Position numbers and translations under genes: made by a program | Part shown: positions 8,606 through 17,471 of the stretch, piece by piece | How the letters are laid out: the number at the start of each line of letters is the position of its first letter | How positions within the stretch are numbered: the first letter of the stretch is position 1 | The notes under the pieces: model-generated | Database searches by the model: none | Told to the model about the DNA's origin: nothing | Seen by the model: the letters and a program-made list of their open reading frames with translations, nothing else | DNA from: Oceanobacillus oncorhynchi | Lineage (GTDB): Bacteria > Bacillota > Bacilli > Bacillales > Amphibacillaceae | NCBI RefSeq assembly: GCF_000821065.1 | Contig: NZ_CDGG01000001.1 | Coordinates: 4,526,001 to 4,590,000, forward strand | Length of the DNA: 64,000 bases | Reading direction: 5' to 3'

Positions 8606-11122
8606 ATGTCTATTATGAAAGAAAAACTGCAACGTTTTTTTAATACTGTTAAAGACTGGTGGAAAAAAGGTATCCTCCAGCAGACATCACGAGTTACATA
8701 CGACGTTGTTTGGAATATTGTATTATTTGTCATTGTGACTATCGGCATCGGCGGGATTTTTGCCGGCGGAATCGGACTTGGGTACTTTGCCTCCCTGGTT
8801 TATGACGAACCATTACGAAGTGAAGCATCTATGGCAGATGATATTTACAATTATTCTGAGACATCCAGTATTTATTTCGCTAACGATGTCTACCTGGGAG
8901 ATATCCGAAGTGATTTATATCGGGAAGAAGTAGCACTTGACGATATCTCACCTACATTGATTGATGCGGTTATCGCAACAGAGGACGAGTATTTTCACGA
9001 GCATAACGGTGTGGTGCCAAAAGCGATCTTAAGAGCGACGGCACAGGAATTTCTAAATTCCTCTGTCCAAACAGGAGGAAGCACACTGACACAGCAGCTG
9101 ATTAAGAATCAAATTCTAACAGACGAAGTGTCCTTTGACCGGAAAGCCAAAGAAATATTATTAGCAATGCGGCTGGAAAATTATTTTACAAAAGATGAAA
9201 TCATCGAAGCTTATTTAAATATTATTCCTTATGGCAGAAATTCATCCGGCCGTAATATTGCAGGTATACAGACAGCATCTAAAGGTATTTTCGGTGTAGA
9301 GGCATCTGAATTAACACTTCCGCAGGCTGCATATCTGGCCGGCCTTCCGCAAGCTCCTTCTTCCTACACACCATTTACAGCGGAAGGTGCACGAAAGTCT
9401 GAAGAAGAATTGCAAGCTGGAATCAGCCGGATGAGAACAGTTTTAAATCGCATGCATGATATGAATTTTATTTCAGATGAAGAACTCGAAGAAGCTGCCA
9501 ATTATGATATTGCCAGCGATTTTATTGATGCGATCCCTTCTTCTACAGACGAATATCCATATGTCACTTATGAAGTAGAGAAAAGAACCAAGGATATTAT
9601 TCAAGGTTTATTAATGGAAGAAGACGGCGTGACTGAGAAAGATTTGGCAGAAGATGACGATTTACGAGCTGAATATGCGGAGCGTACAGAAAGAGAATTA
9701 CGTGACGGCGGCTATCAAATCCATACGACGATTAATAAAGAAATGTACGACGCCATGGAAGAAGCAGCAGACAATTATTCAGACTATGGATATGCCAGAA
9801 CGTTTACCGCTACAAACAGTGATGGGGAAGAATATGAAGTAACACAGGAAATCCAGACTGGTGCGATAATGGTTGAAAATAACACCGGCAAAATAATTTC
9901 ATTTATCGGCGGACGCGGTTTTGATGAAGATCACCAGGTAAATTTCGCTACGGATACAAGACGCTCTATCGGCAGTACCATCAAGCCTTTGCTTGATTAT
10001 GCGCCGGCGATGGAAGAAGGCGTTATTCAGCCGGGAACACCGATTGCAGACTATCCTAGGACATTTGCTGGTGGATGGCCTCCGCGTAACTATGGAGGAG
10101 GAAATTATGGCCTTGTCTCTGCCCGTACAGCGCTGGCCAATTCCTATAATATTCCTGCTGCCGCCGTGTATATGGAAATAATCAATAATGACCCTGCTGC
10201 TGAATATTTGGAAAAGATGGGCATCACTTCATTAACGCCTGGTGATCATGTTCACCCATCTCTTTCTATTGGCGGAATGGACCATGGTATATCAGTAGAA
10301 GAAAACGTCAATGCTTTCTCCACCTTTGGCAATAACGGGAAGTTTGCAGATGCTTATATGATTGATAGAATCACAAACGCTGAAGGCGATGTGATTTATG
10401 AGCATGAAACGGATCCAGTAGAAGTATTTTCACCTGAAACAGCTTACCTGACAGTCGATATGATGCGGGATGTGATTGATAACGGGACAGGTAATTTCGT
10501 GAATTCCCAGCTTCAAAACACAAATGTCGACTGGGCTGGAAAAACAGGAACATCTCAGGATTATCATGACGCCTGGTTTGTAGCAACTAATCCAAATATT
10601 ACCTTTGGAACTTGGATTGGCTATGAAACGCCTGCTCCCATCAATCATGAGTATCATCTGACATACAGTCAGCGGAATATGAAGTTGTGGGCGGAGGTTA
10701 TTAATGCCGCCGCGCAGGTAGACCCTGTCCTGGTAACACCGGAATCAACGTTTGAACGTCCGGACGGCATTGTAGAAAGAAGCTACTGCGCCGTTTCAGG
10801 AATGCTTCCATCCGATTTATGTGAAGATGTAGGTCTGGTTAAAACAGACTTATTTGATTCCCGTCATGTGCCGACAGAAGAGGACAATAGCTTAACCAGA
10901 GGCAGCAGACGCGTTTTAGAATCAGATGACGACGGCAGGTCATTCAGCAGAAGCAACGGGATTATGTTCAACCCTGACTGGCTGAGAGAAAATGGTTATG
11001 ATGATATGGATGACTTTTCCATGCTCTATCCTCGAACAGAAACAGATAAATGGCTGAGAATTGGCATACCAGTCAGTATGTCCTCATCCAGCTCAGACGA
11101 TGACGGTGATGATGACGATTAA
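8606..11122 (+). CDS. Class A penicillin-binding protein (PBP1A family)
   Basis: Bifunctional peptidoglycan glycosyltransferase and transpeptidase, 838 residues from ATG 8606 (AGGAGG four bases before; a second ATG at 8615 has looser spacing). After a short cytoplasmic part and one transmembrane helix (about residues 33-60) comes the GT51 domain with ATEDEYFHEHNG, GGSTLTQQLIKNQ and KAKEILLAMRLE. The transpeptidase domain has SXXK (STIK), SYN (ANSYNIP) and KTGT (GKTGTSQD). The extracellular C-terminus ends in a Ser-rich then nearly all-Asp tail. It stands in the place where B. subtilis has acsA, between tyrS and acuA. Confidence 0.93.
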   Translation: MSIMKEKLQRFFNTVKDWWKKGILQQTSRVTYDVVWNIVLFVIVTIGIGGIFAGGIGLGYFASLVYDEPLRSEASMADDIYNYSETSSIYFANDVYLGDIRSDLYREEVALDDISPTLIDAVIATEDEYFHEHNGVVPKAILRATAQEFLNSSVQTGGSTLTQQLIKNQILTDEVSFDRKAKEILLAMRLENYFTKDEIIEAYLNIIPYGRNSSGRNIAGIQTASKGIFGVEASELTLPQAAYLAGLPQAPSSYTPFTAEGARKSEEELQAGISRMRTVLNRMHDMNFISDEELEEAANYDIASDFIDAIPSSTDEYPYVTYEVEKRTKDIIQGLLMEEDGVTEKDLAEDDDLRAEYAERTERELRDGGYQIHTTINKEMYDAMEEAADNYSDYGYARTFTATNSDGEEYEVTQEIQTGAIMVENNTGKIISFIGGRGFDEDHQVNFATDTRRSIGSTIKPLLDYAPAMEEGVIQPGTPIADYPRTFAGGWPPRNYGGGNYGLVSARTALANSYNIPAAAVYMEIINNDPAAEYLEKMGITSLTPGDHVHPSLSIGGMDHGISVEENVNAFSTFGNNGKFADAYMIDRITNAEGDVIYEHETDPVEVFSPETAYLTVDMMRDVIDNGTGNFVNSQLQNTNVDWAGKTGTSQDYHDAWFVATNPNITFGTWIGYETPAPINHEYHLTYSQRNMKLWAEVINAAAQVDPVLVTPESTFERPDGIVERSYCAVSGMLPSDLCEDVGLVKTDLFDSRHVPTEEDNSLTRGSRRVLESDDDGRSFSRSNGIMFNPDWLRENGYDDMDDFSMLYPRTETDKWLRIGIPVSMSSSSSDDDGDDDD

Positions 11123-11143
11123 CAAATGATATATATTTTTAAT

Positions 11144-11196
11144 AAAACTTCACTCTATCAAGCAAGGGATATCCGCTTATAGAGTGAAGTTTTTTA
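11144..11196 (+). terminator. Terminator of the PBP gene
   Basis: AAAACTTCACTCTAT (11144-11158) pairs with its complement at 11179-11193 and is followed by a T-run. Confidence 0.85.
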
Positions 11197-11306
11197 TTAC
11201 ATACCATAAGCTTCCTAACAATTATCAAAAAATACTAAAAAAATGCTGCGATTTTCTGTATAATGGATGGTAAGAGCATTTTGTATCTCATAAAGGTGGT
11301 GGATGG

Positions 11307-11939
11307 ATGAAACACATAAAGGAATTTGATTCAATTCTTTTAGAAACAGAGGCAGGTCTGCTGACAATCGAAGGTCCTGTTTCACGCTCCCAGTTAGAAC
11401 AATATCATTTTCATGAAGAATTAACTGCATTCCGGCCAGCTGACAAACAATTTGAAGCACTTTTAGACATCGCAGAGCTGGAAGAGTCCAGAATTATCAT
11501 TGCACGTACAACAGATACCATTATCGGCTATGTGACTTACCTGCATCCTGATCCATTGGAAAGATGGTCCAAGTTCAATATGGAGGATTTAATTGAATTA
11601 GGCGCAATTGAGATTATCCGGAAATATCGGGGCGGAGGCGTCGGGTCTACACTGCTCCGGCAATCCATGAAGGACCCTTACATGGAAAATTATATTGTCA
11701 TTTCTACAGAATATTATTGGCATTGGGATCTTGATTACAGTCAATTAAGTATCTGGGATTATCGGAAAGTGATGGAAAAGATGATGGCAGCGGGAGGGCT
11801 TCTTCCAGCTCCTACAGATGAACCGGAGATAAACTCTCATCCGGCTAACTGTTTGATGGTCCGTATAGGAAGTAATGTGCCGCAAAAATCCATTGAACGA
11901 TTTGATAAATTGCGTTTTTTAGGTCCGAATCATTATTAA
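11307..11939 (+). CDS. acuA: Acetoin-utilization protein AcuA, GNAT acetyltransferase
   Basis: GNAT-fold N-acetyltransferase of 210 residues. In B. subtilis AcuA acetylates and so inactivates acetyl-CoA synthetase AcsA on a catalytic lysine. The acetyl-CoA-binding loop is seen as RKYRGGGVGSTLLRQS near residue 107. It is the first gene of acuA-acuB-acuC, all on the plus strand with short gaps. The start follows AAAGGTGG; a second in-frame ATG does not exist close by. The target acsA is not adjacent here. Confidence 0.9.
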   Translation: MKHIKEFDSILLETEAGLLTIEGPVSRSQLEQYHFHEELTAFRPADKQFEALLDIAELEESRIIIARTTDTIIGYVTYLHPDPLERWSKFNMEDLIELGAIEIIRKYRGGGVGSTLLRQSMKDPYMENYIVISTEYYWHWDLDYSQLSIWDYRKVMEKMMAAGGLLPAPTDEPEINSHPANCLMVRIGSNVPQKSIERFDKLRFLGPNHY

Positions 11940-11968
11940 CAGAGATATAACTGAAGGGGGATTCTACT

Positions 11969-12616
11969 ATGCTAGTTGAAGAATTAATGAACAGGAATAT
12001 GATAACGCTTCCACCGAAAGCAACAATCAATGAAGCATTGCAGCTGTTAGAAAAGCATAAAATCAGACATATCACGATTGTAGATGAAGCGATGCAGGTG
12101 CTCGGTATTGTTTCTGACCGCGACGTAAGAGATGCAAGCCCATCCACTTTTTTGGATACAAGTGATTTTCATATTCTTAACAAAGAGATTCAGACCATTA
12201 TGACGAGTCCGGTGATAACGATTCATCCCATGGATTTTGTCGAAGAAATTGCTTATATTTTTTATGACAAAGAGATTGCCTGTTTACCGGTTGTCAGCCA
12301 AAACAAACTGGTTGGTGTCGTAACCGAAAAAGATATGCTCTATAAATTGATTCAATTGACCGGAACACATGAACAAAGCTCCCTTATTGAAGTAAAAGTA
12401 CCTGATCTGCCTGGACAGCTGCCAAAGGTGGCAAGTGTATTCGTCAACCATAATGTAAATATTGTTTCCGTATTGCTTTATCCTTATAAGGATCCTGACT
12501 ATAAAATACTTGTCTTCCGTGTTAAAACGTTAAATCCGATGCCTATTATCAATGACCTTCGAGATGCCGGCTATACCCTGCTCTGGCCAAATAATATTAT
12601 GGAGCCAAAGAAATGA
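11969..12616 (+). CDS. acuB: AcuB, CBS-pair and ACT domain protein
   Basis: A 215-residue regulatory protein with two CBS repeats (about residues 5-60, MNRNMITLPPKATINEAL, and 74-130, IMTSPVITIHPMDFVEE) followed by an ACT domain (about 139-210, LIEVKVPDLPGQLPKVASVF). CBS pairs bind adenine nucleotides and ACT domains bind small effectors, so AcuB is a likely sensor for the AcuA/AcuC system; this role is inferred. ATG follows AAGGGGGA. It overlaps acuC by four bases (ATGA), so translation is likely coupled. Confidence 0.9.
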   Translation: MLVEELMNRNMITLPPKATINEALQLLEKHKIRHITIVDEAMQVLGIVSDRDVRDASPSTFLDTSDFHILNKEIQTIMTSPVITIHPMDFVEEIAYIFYDKEIACLPVVSQNKLVGVVTEKDMLYKLIQLTGTHEQSSLIEVKVPDLPGQLPKVASVFVNHNVNIVSVLLYPYKDPDYKILVFRVKTLNPMPIINDLRDAGYTLLWPNNIMEPKK

Positions 12617-13767
12617 CGAAGCAGGCAGGTTTTATTTATACTTCTAATTTTTTAAACTATCAATTCTCAGAAGATCACCCTTTTAATCACAAGAGGACCT
12701 TACTGACGAAGGAACTGCTGGAAGAGCAGGCTACCTTAACAGCAGAGGATTTCATTGTACCTCGGGTTGCATCAGATGAAGAGATTGCTCTTTTTCATGA
12801 TACAACCTATATTGAAGCGGTTAAAAGAGCCGGCAGCGGAGATTTAATAGCAGATCGGGCACAGGAGTATGGCATAGGAACAGAAGATACACCTATTTTT
12901 CCAAATATGCATCAAGCTTCTTCTGCATTAGTTGGAGGCAGTCTCACTGCTATTGATAAAATATTAAACGGAGATTATAAAAAAATAACCAATATTGGCG
13001 GCGGACTTCATCATGGATTTCCACGTAAAGCCTCCGGGTTCTGTATTTATAATGATTGCGCGATTGCTATTAAATACTTGCGGGAACAGGAGGATTTGAA
13101 AGTGCTTTATGTAGATACAGACGCACATCACGGGGACGGCGTGCAGGCTGGTTTTTATGATGATCCGAATGTATGCACCTTTTCTATACATGAAACAGGC
13201 CGTTACCTTTTTCCAGGTACGGGAAACGTAAATGAAAGAGGAATCAAAGGCGGACACGGCTATAGTTTTAATTTACCTATTGATGCTTTTACAGAGGATG
13301 ATTCTTTCTTAGAATTATATGAAACAGCTTTACGGAAAATTGCTGCGTTCTTCAAACCAGATATTATTGTGACACAAAATGGAGCGGACAGCCATTTTCT
13401 TGATCCTTTAACACATTTGTGCGGCACCATGAAGATATATGAGAGAATCCCTTTGCTTGCCGCTGAAATTGCAGATACGTATTGTGATGGAAGATGGCTT
13501 GCTGTCAGCGGCGGCGGATACGACATGTGGCGTGTTGTGCCACGTGCGTGGGGACAGGTGTGGAATGTGATGAAAACAGGAAGCTGCTGTAAAGGTCCCC
13601 TTCCTGAAAAGTGGCTGAAAAAATGGCAAAAGGAAGCTCCCGTAGCCCTTCCGGCAAATTGGCAGGATGCAGCCGATTCTTATCCGGTAATTCCTAGAAG
13701 GGCTGAAATCACAGAGAAAAACAAATTACTGTTAGAAGATATGCTTAAGTATACTGCGATTATTTGA
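12613..13767 (+). CDS. acuC: AcuC, protein deacetylase of the histone deacetylase family
   Basis: A 384-residue class I HDAC-like Zn enzyme. It has GGGLHHGFP near residue 134, the metal and catalytic motif VDTDAHHGDGV near residue 172, SIHETGRYLFPGTG, and the SGGGYD loop that closes the active site. In B. subtilis AcuC deacetylates and reactivates AcsA acetylated by AcuA. It ends the acuABC operon and converges on ccpA across a shared terminator. The C-terminal part (Lys/Trp-rich) matches the usual family length. Confidence 0.93.
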   Translation: MTKQAGFIYTSNFLNYQFSEDHPFNHKRTLLTKELLEEQATLTAEDFIVPRVASDEEIALFHDTTYIEAVKRAGSGDLIADRAQEYGIGTEDTPIFPNMHQASSALVGGSLTAIDKILNGDYKKITNIGGGLHHGFPRKASGFCIYNDCAIAIKYLREQEDLKVLYVDTDAHHGDGVQAGFYDDPNVCTFSIHETGRYLFPGTGNVNERGIKGGHGYSFNLPIDAFTEDDSFLELYETALRKIAAFFKPDIIVTQNGADSHFLDPLTHLCGTMKIYERIPLLAAEIADTYCDGRWLAVSGGGYDMWRVVPRAWGQVWNVMKTGSCCKGPLPEKWLKKWQKEAPVALPANWQDAADSYPVIPRRAEITEKNKLLLEDMLKYTAII

Positions 13768-13824
13768 TTGTAATGGAGGTTAGATTTCTTCTTTTTCAAA
13801 CCAGTACTGTCTCTTATCAGCCAT

Positions 13825-13872
13825 AGAAAAAGACAAAGCAGTTTATGATTCAAAACTGCCTTGTCTTTTTTG
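13825..13872. terminator. Bidirectional terminator between acuC and ccpA
   Basis: A stem built on AAAAAGACAAAG-CAGTTT and its near complement, with T-runs on both strands, lies between the convergent genes. Confidence 0.85.
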
Positions 13873-13879
13873 TTGTGTG

Positions 13880-14875
13880 TTATTTTGTAGAATCTCTGAA
13901 TTCCATACGATGCGGCAATACCACATTTTTCTCGTCTACTTCCTCATCGTTCATATATTTCGTCAGAAGACGCATACCTACTGCACCAATATCGTAGGTA
14001 GGCTGGACAACGGTAGTCAGTTTAGGACGTACCATGCTTGCCAGCCGGATATTATCAAAACCAAATACCTCGATATCCTCAGGGACTTGCAGTCCATTAT
14101 CCTGCGCGCCATGAATAACACCTAGAGCAATTTCATCATACATCACAAATACAGAAGCTGGGCGTTCCTCTAATTTTAAAAAGTGCTCCATTGCTTCTAT
14201 ACCTGTTGAATACGCATAAGAACTCTTATATATATAATCTTCTTTAGGCTCTATATCAGCCTCTTTCAATGCACGCAGATAGCCATTCGTTTTTAAAATG
14301 TTCACGCTTGTATCTGATTCACTACCTACTAAAGCAGGCTGTTTGTTTGTCTTCTCAATCAATGATTTTGTTGCTTCATATGCAGCCAGTTCATAGTCAA
14401 TATTGACGGAAGGAATGGTGTCTGTCGAATCATACGTAGAAGCCAGTACAACTGGAACAGAGCTTGTCTGAAACTGATGAACATGGTCCTCCGTGATATT
14501 TCCGCCCATAAACAGGATACCGTCTACTTGTTTTTCCAGCATTGTATTGATCAATTCCAATTCCTTGTCCTTGTTTTGATCCGAGCTGCTTAAAATAATA
14601 TTGTACTTGTACATTGTCGCAATATCCTCAATTCCCCGGGCAAGCTCTGAAAAGAAGATATTCGATATATCCGGAATAATCGCACCGATGGTTGTTGTTT
14701 TCTTACTTGCCAGTCCGCGTGCAACTGCGTTAGGACGATATCCTAATTGTTCAATCGTTGCTAATACTTTCTTTCGTGTGGTTGGTTTTACATTTGGATT
14801 TCCATTGACAACACGAGATACGGTCGCCATGGAAACATTTGCTTCTCTTGCTACATCATAAATTGTAACAGTCAT
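13880..14875 (-). CDS. ccpA: Catabolite control protein A (LacI/GalR family)
   Basis: Global carbon regulator that, with HPr-Ser46-P, binds cre sites. The 331-residue protein has the LacI helix-turn-helix at residues 3-50 ([20 protein letters not shown], then a hinge helix [12 protein letters not shown]) and a periplasmic-binding-protein-like core ([25 protein letters not shown]). ATG follows AGGAGG. It lies next to aroA as in B. subtilis, but the motPS (ytxDE) genes that follow ccpA there are absent. Its long upstream region holds repeats and two palindromes around a promoter, described separately. Confidence 0.96.
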   Translation of the reverse strand: MTVTIYDVAREANVSMATVSRVVNGNPNVKPTTRKKVLATIEQLGYRPNAVARGLASKKTTTIGAIIPDISNIFFSELARGIEDIATMYKYNIILSSSDQNKDKELELINTMLEKQVDGILFMGGNITEDHVHQFQTSSVPVVLASTYDSTDTIPSVNIDYELAAYEATKSLIEKTNKQPALVGSESDTSVNILKTNGYLRALKEADIEPKEDYIYKSSYAYSTGIEAMEHFLKLEERPASVFVMYDEIALGVIHGAQDNGLQVPEDIEVFGFDNIRLASMVRPKLTTVVQPTYDIGAVGMRLLTKYMNDEEVDEKNVVLPHRMEFRDSTK

Positions 14876-14897
14876 GTTTATCTACCTCCTAAAATTC

Positions 14898-15180
14898 ATT
14901 TTATCGCAGTGCATCTGGCTGAAACCGGGACTGCCAATGTTGTCAGGTTAGTGCGACCGCTGGAGAAAAACACAACGCTTTCCCATAGGAGTCTTCGTGT
15001 TTTTCCTTCGCTAGACAGTTTTATTACTATCTGTATCAAAATTCATCAAAATCATTAACCTGTCAATATTGCCGGGATTACTCGTCCCATCGAAGAGCTT
15101 TTGCAAGACTCCCGTTTCAAGCATAGTCAAAATCGGGAAATACAGCCCTGCTGAATAATGTTTCACTTTAAACAAGAACT
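14898..15180. repeat. Repeat A copy, interrupted by element B (ccpA upstream region)
   Basis: Starts TTTATCGCAGTGCATCTGG and, after the element-B insertion, resumes as GGATTACTCGTCCCATCGAAG and CAAGACTCCCGTTTCAAG. The same order of motifs occurs in the reverse complement of 49912-50155 and, diverged, at 43093-43200. Boundaries at the right are approximate. No coding potential is seen. Confidence 0.7.
14935..15071. repeat. Element B, uninterrupted copy with terminal inverted repeats
   Basis: A 137-bp element whose ends are 19-bp inverted repeats: CAATGTTGTCAGGTTAGTG on the left and the complement of CAATATTGACAGGTTAATG on the right (16 of 19 match). Inside is an imperfect hairpin of GAGAAAAACAC against GTGTTTTTCC. 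No open frame of note, so MITE-like. A clear target duplication is not visible for this copy. The second copy, at 25109-27273, carries the group II intron. Confidence 0.75.
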
Positions 15181-15247
15181 AATGCTGCATCTATTTATAT
15201 ATCATACGCTACCATGAAAAAAATTACAAAACTTTCATGAAAACAAA

Positions 15248-15261
15248 ATGAAAATTTTCAT
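15248..15261. promoter_or_regulatory. Palindrome downstream of the ccpA promoter
   Basis: ATGAAAATTTTCAT is a perfect palindrome about 16 bp downstream of the proposed -10 box, near +10. It shares TGAAAA/TTTTCA arms with the site at 15317-15330. Role as operator is inference. Confidence 0.45.
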
Positions 15262-15276
15262 AAACACACTATAAAT

Positions 15277-15305
15277 ATAATATACCTTTATCTTATTATA
15301 TCCAA
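15277..15305 (-). promoter_or_regulatory. Putative SigA promoter of ccpA
   Basis: On the minus strand TTGGAT (15300-15305) and TATTAT (15277-15282) are exactly 17 bp apart. Transcription would start near 15270, giving a leader of about 395 nt that runs through the repeat A/B nest. A closer promoter inside the repeats cannot be ruled out. Confidence 0.5.
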
Positions 15306-15316
15306 ACTTGAAACTT

Positions 15317-15330
15317 TGAAAACATTTTCA
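15317..15330. promoter_or_regulatory. cre-like palindrome upstream of the ccpA promoter
   Basis: TGAAAACATTTTCA matches the cre consensus TGWAARCGYTWNCW except that the central CG is CA. It lies 11 bp upstream of the -35 box. The changed central dinucleotide makes CcpA binding uncertain. Confidence 0.4.
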
Positions 15331-15367
15331 ACGTTTTATTTTAGCGCAGATCCTGTATAGCATTTTT

Positions 15368-15418
15368 CTATCAAAAAAACTGCCCCAAAAATTATACCAC
15401 TAATTTTTGAGACAGTCT
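15368..15418 (-). terminator. Terminator of aroA
   Basis: On the minus strand, starting a few bases after the aroA stop, ACTGTCTCAAAAATT pairs with AATTTTTGGGGCAGT and is followed by seven T. Confidence 0.8.
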
Positions 15419-15421
15419 TTA

Positions 15422-16498
15422 TTATTTTCCTAAACGATTTTCAACATCTTTGATTTCTTTAAAGAACTGATCGAATGTCGGGATATCCATTTGCTGAGCA
15501 GAGTCAGAAAGAGCAACTGCCGGATCCGGATGAACCTCTGCCATTACGCCGTCTGCTCCGACTGCGATAGCAGCTTTAGCTGTAGGCAACAGTAAATCTC
15601 TTCTGCCTGTAGAATGTGTTACGTCTACAAAAACAGGTAAATGAGTTTCTTGTTTTAAAATAGGTACTGCAGAAATATCCAGTGTATTACGTGTTGCTTT
15701 TTCGTATGTACGAATTCCACGTTCACACAGCATAATATTTTTGTTGCCTCTGGACATGATGTACTCTGCTGCATTTATGAATTCCTGAATGGTTGCAGAT
15801 AGTCCGCGTTTTAACAGGACAGGCTTTCCAGCATCTCCAGCAGCCTTTAACAGTTCAAAGTTCTGCATGTTTCTTGCACCGATTTGAACGACATCAATAT
15901 AATCAACTGCCTGTTCTAAATCTGCAGGATTTACAATTTCACTGATAACAGCTAAATCATACTCATCCGCTACTTTTTTCAGGATTTCTAATCCTTCGAT
16001 TCCAAGTCCTTGGAAATCATATGGAGATGTTCTCGGCTTAAATGCCCCGCCGCGAAGTAATTTCAATCCTTTTTCTTTTACAGACGCAGCTACTGCAGCA
16101 ACCTGCTCATATCCTTCTACTGCACATGGACCAAATACATAGCTGATTCCGCCATCGCCGACTTTTTCCCCTTTAAGCTCAACGACTGTATTTTCAGGCT
16201 GTTTCTTTCTCGATACTAAAAGTGCCTTGCTGTTATCTTCTTTTTGAAGCTCAAGACTTGCTTTGAAAATTTCTTTAAAAATATGTTCAAGTGTTGAATC
16301 CTGAAATGGACCATCATTGTTACTTTTAATTTTATCCAGCATCTCACGCTCACGCACTGGATCAAATCGCTTAATGCTCTGCTTGGTTTTTAATTCACCA
16401 ATCTCTTGATTAATGCCTGCTCTCTTGTTAATCAATTCTAGTATTTCCAGATTGACCTTGTCCATTTGTTCTCTTAGCTGTTCCATTTCATTACTCAT
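15422..16498 (-). CDS. aroA: Bifunctional chorismate mutase / DAHP synthase
   Basis: First enzyme of the shikimate pathway (3-deoxy-D-arabino-heptulosonate 7-phosphate synthase) fused to an N-terminal AroQ-type chorismate mutase that senses chorismate/prephenate. Residues 1-85 are the helical mutase ([20 protein letters not shown]); residues ~95-358 are a type I beta DAHP synthase barrel with [18 protein letters not shown], and [10 protein letters not shown]. The 358-residue length equals the B. subtilis AroA (AroG) protein. It lies upstream of ccpA on the same strand, separated by a terminator and the long ccpA leader. ATG follows GAGGAG. Confidence 0.96.
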   Translation of the reverse strand: MSNEMEQLREQMDKVNLEILELINKRAGINQEIGELKTKQSIKRFDPVREREMLDKIKSNNDGPFQDSTLEHIFKEIFKASLELQKEDNSKALLVSRKKQPENTVVELKGEKVGDGGISYVFGPCAVEGYEQVAAVAASVKEKGLKLLRGGAFKPRTSPYDFQGLGIEGLEILKKVADEYDLAVISEIVNPADLEQAVDYIDVVQIGARNMQNFELLKAAGDAGKPVLLKRGLSATIQEFINAAEYIMSRGNKNIMLCERGIRTYEKATRNTLDISAVPILKQETHLPVFVDVTHSTGRRDLLLPTAKAAIAVGADGVMAEVHPDPAVALSDSAQQMDIPTFDQFFKEIKDVENRLGK

Positions 16499-16855
16499 TA
16501 ATACACACTCCTCAAGTCACTTAATCTATTTAATCATTTAGAATAATTAGAGACCATTATAGCTAAGATTCTTCTATTTGTCACCATCTAATTAATGTAA
16601 AATTTTAATTCTTAGAGAAAATACGGAAAAATGGAACCATTAATTATATTATATATCTTGGAAGAAGGGCCAAAAGCCCTCCCGTCCTCCTTTATAAATC
16701 CAATATATTTTCAATTTAAAAATCAGCGGCGTTCTACAATCATATAGAACGAAACTTCATTCAGCGGGAATTTTACGGGCGGTTCTCCGGGACAGACAAG
16801 ATATAATTATAAAAAAACATTGATGAGTAAAAATGCTCATCAATGTTTTTAAGTA
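16499..16855. other. Intergenic region between ytxH and aroA, with repeat-C-like sequence
   Basis: No gene is seen. Holds a GC-rich inverted pair GGGCC-AAAA-GGCCCTCC-like stretch near 16668-16690, a sequence CGAAACTTCATTCAGCGGGA at 16751-16770 that recurs in diverged form at 18278-18300 and 49913-49932, and the ytxH terminator at the right. The aroA promoter should lie near 16520-16640 but I cannot fix it. Confidence 0.5.
16811..16851 (-). terminator. Terminator of the ytxGH operon
   Basis: A perfect 15-bp stem (AAAAACATTGATGAG with its complement) around a T/A loop sits just after the ytxH stop on the minus strand and is followed by T. Confidence 0.9.
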
Positions 16856-17452
16856 TTATGATTTTTTATTTGCTTCTTTTTTTACTTCATTAACTGCTTG
16901 TTTTGTTTCTTTTTTTACTTCTGCTGTTTTTTTAGAAGCAGTTTCTTCTGCCTCTGCTTTTTTATCAGCAGCTTCTTTTTTTACATCTTCTATTTTATCT
17001 GATACCTCATCTTTTAAATCCGAAGCCTTATCTTTTGCATCATCCAGCTTCTCACCAGCAGAATCTTTTACATCTTCTGCTTTATCCTGAGCATCATTCA
17101 GTTTATCTTCTACGACATCCTTCAAATCAGCCGTTTTTTGTTTTACGCTTTCTGTAAGCTCCTGAGATTTATCTGCAACTGTCTTGGACAAATCAGAAGT
17201 TACATCCACTGCTTTCTTCGTTAAATCGGAAGTTGTAGAATAAGCTTTATCTTTCCATTCCACACCTTTTTCCTGAGCTGTTCCTGCTAATTCTGTTGCA
17301 CGATTTTTCACTTGAACCGCACTATCGTTTAAATCACTGCGCAGTTCTTTACCTGATTTTGGTGCAAGCAACAATGCTGTCGCAGCTCCTACAAAACTTC
17401 CTACAAGTGTTCCGATAATAAAATCCTTCGTGTTAATCTGATTGTCTGCCAT
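16856..17452 (-). CDS. ytxH: YtxH family general stress protein, LEA-like
   Basis: A 198-residue protein with an N-terminal hydrophobic segment (about residues 11-30, FIIGTLVGSFVGAATALLLA, then PKSGKELR, the YtxH signature) and a very long, charged Lys/Asp/Glu/Ala tail with degenerate 11-mer repeats (KDKAxDLKDEV, EDVKDSAGEKLDD), which should form an amphipathic helix or coiled coil like LEA proteins. The tail makes it longer than B. subtilis YtxH (about 150). It is cotranscribed after ytxG (19-bp gap). B. subtilis ytxGHJ is under SigB; a SigB promoter is not clear here and ytxJ is missing. Confidence 0.88.
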   Translation of the reverse strand: MADNQINTKDFIIGTLVGSFVGAATALLLAPKSGKELRSDLNDSAVQVKNRATELAGTAQEKGVEWKDKAYSTTSDLTKKAVDVTSDLSKTVADKSQELTESVKQKTADLKDVVEDKLNDAQDKAEDVKDSAGEKLDDAKDKASDLKDEVSDKIEDVKKEAADKKAEAEETASKKTAEVKKETKQAVNEVKKEANKKS

Positions 17453-17471
17453 CCGTATAACCTCCTAAGAT

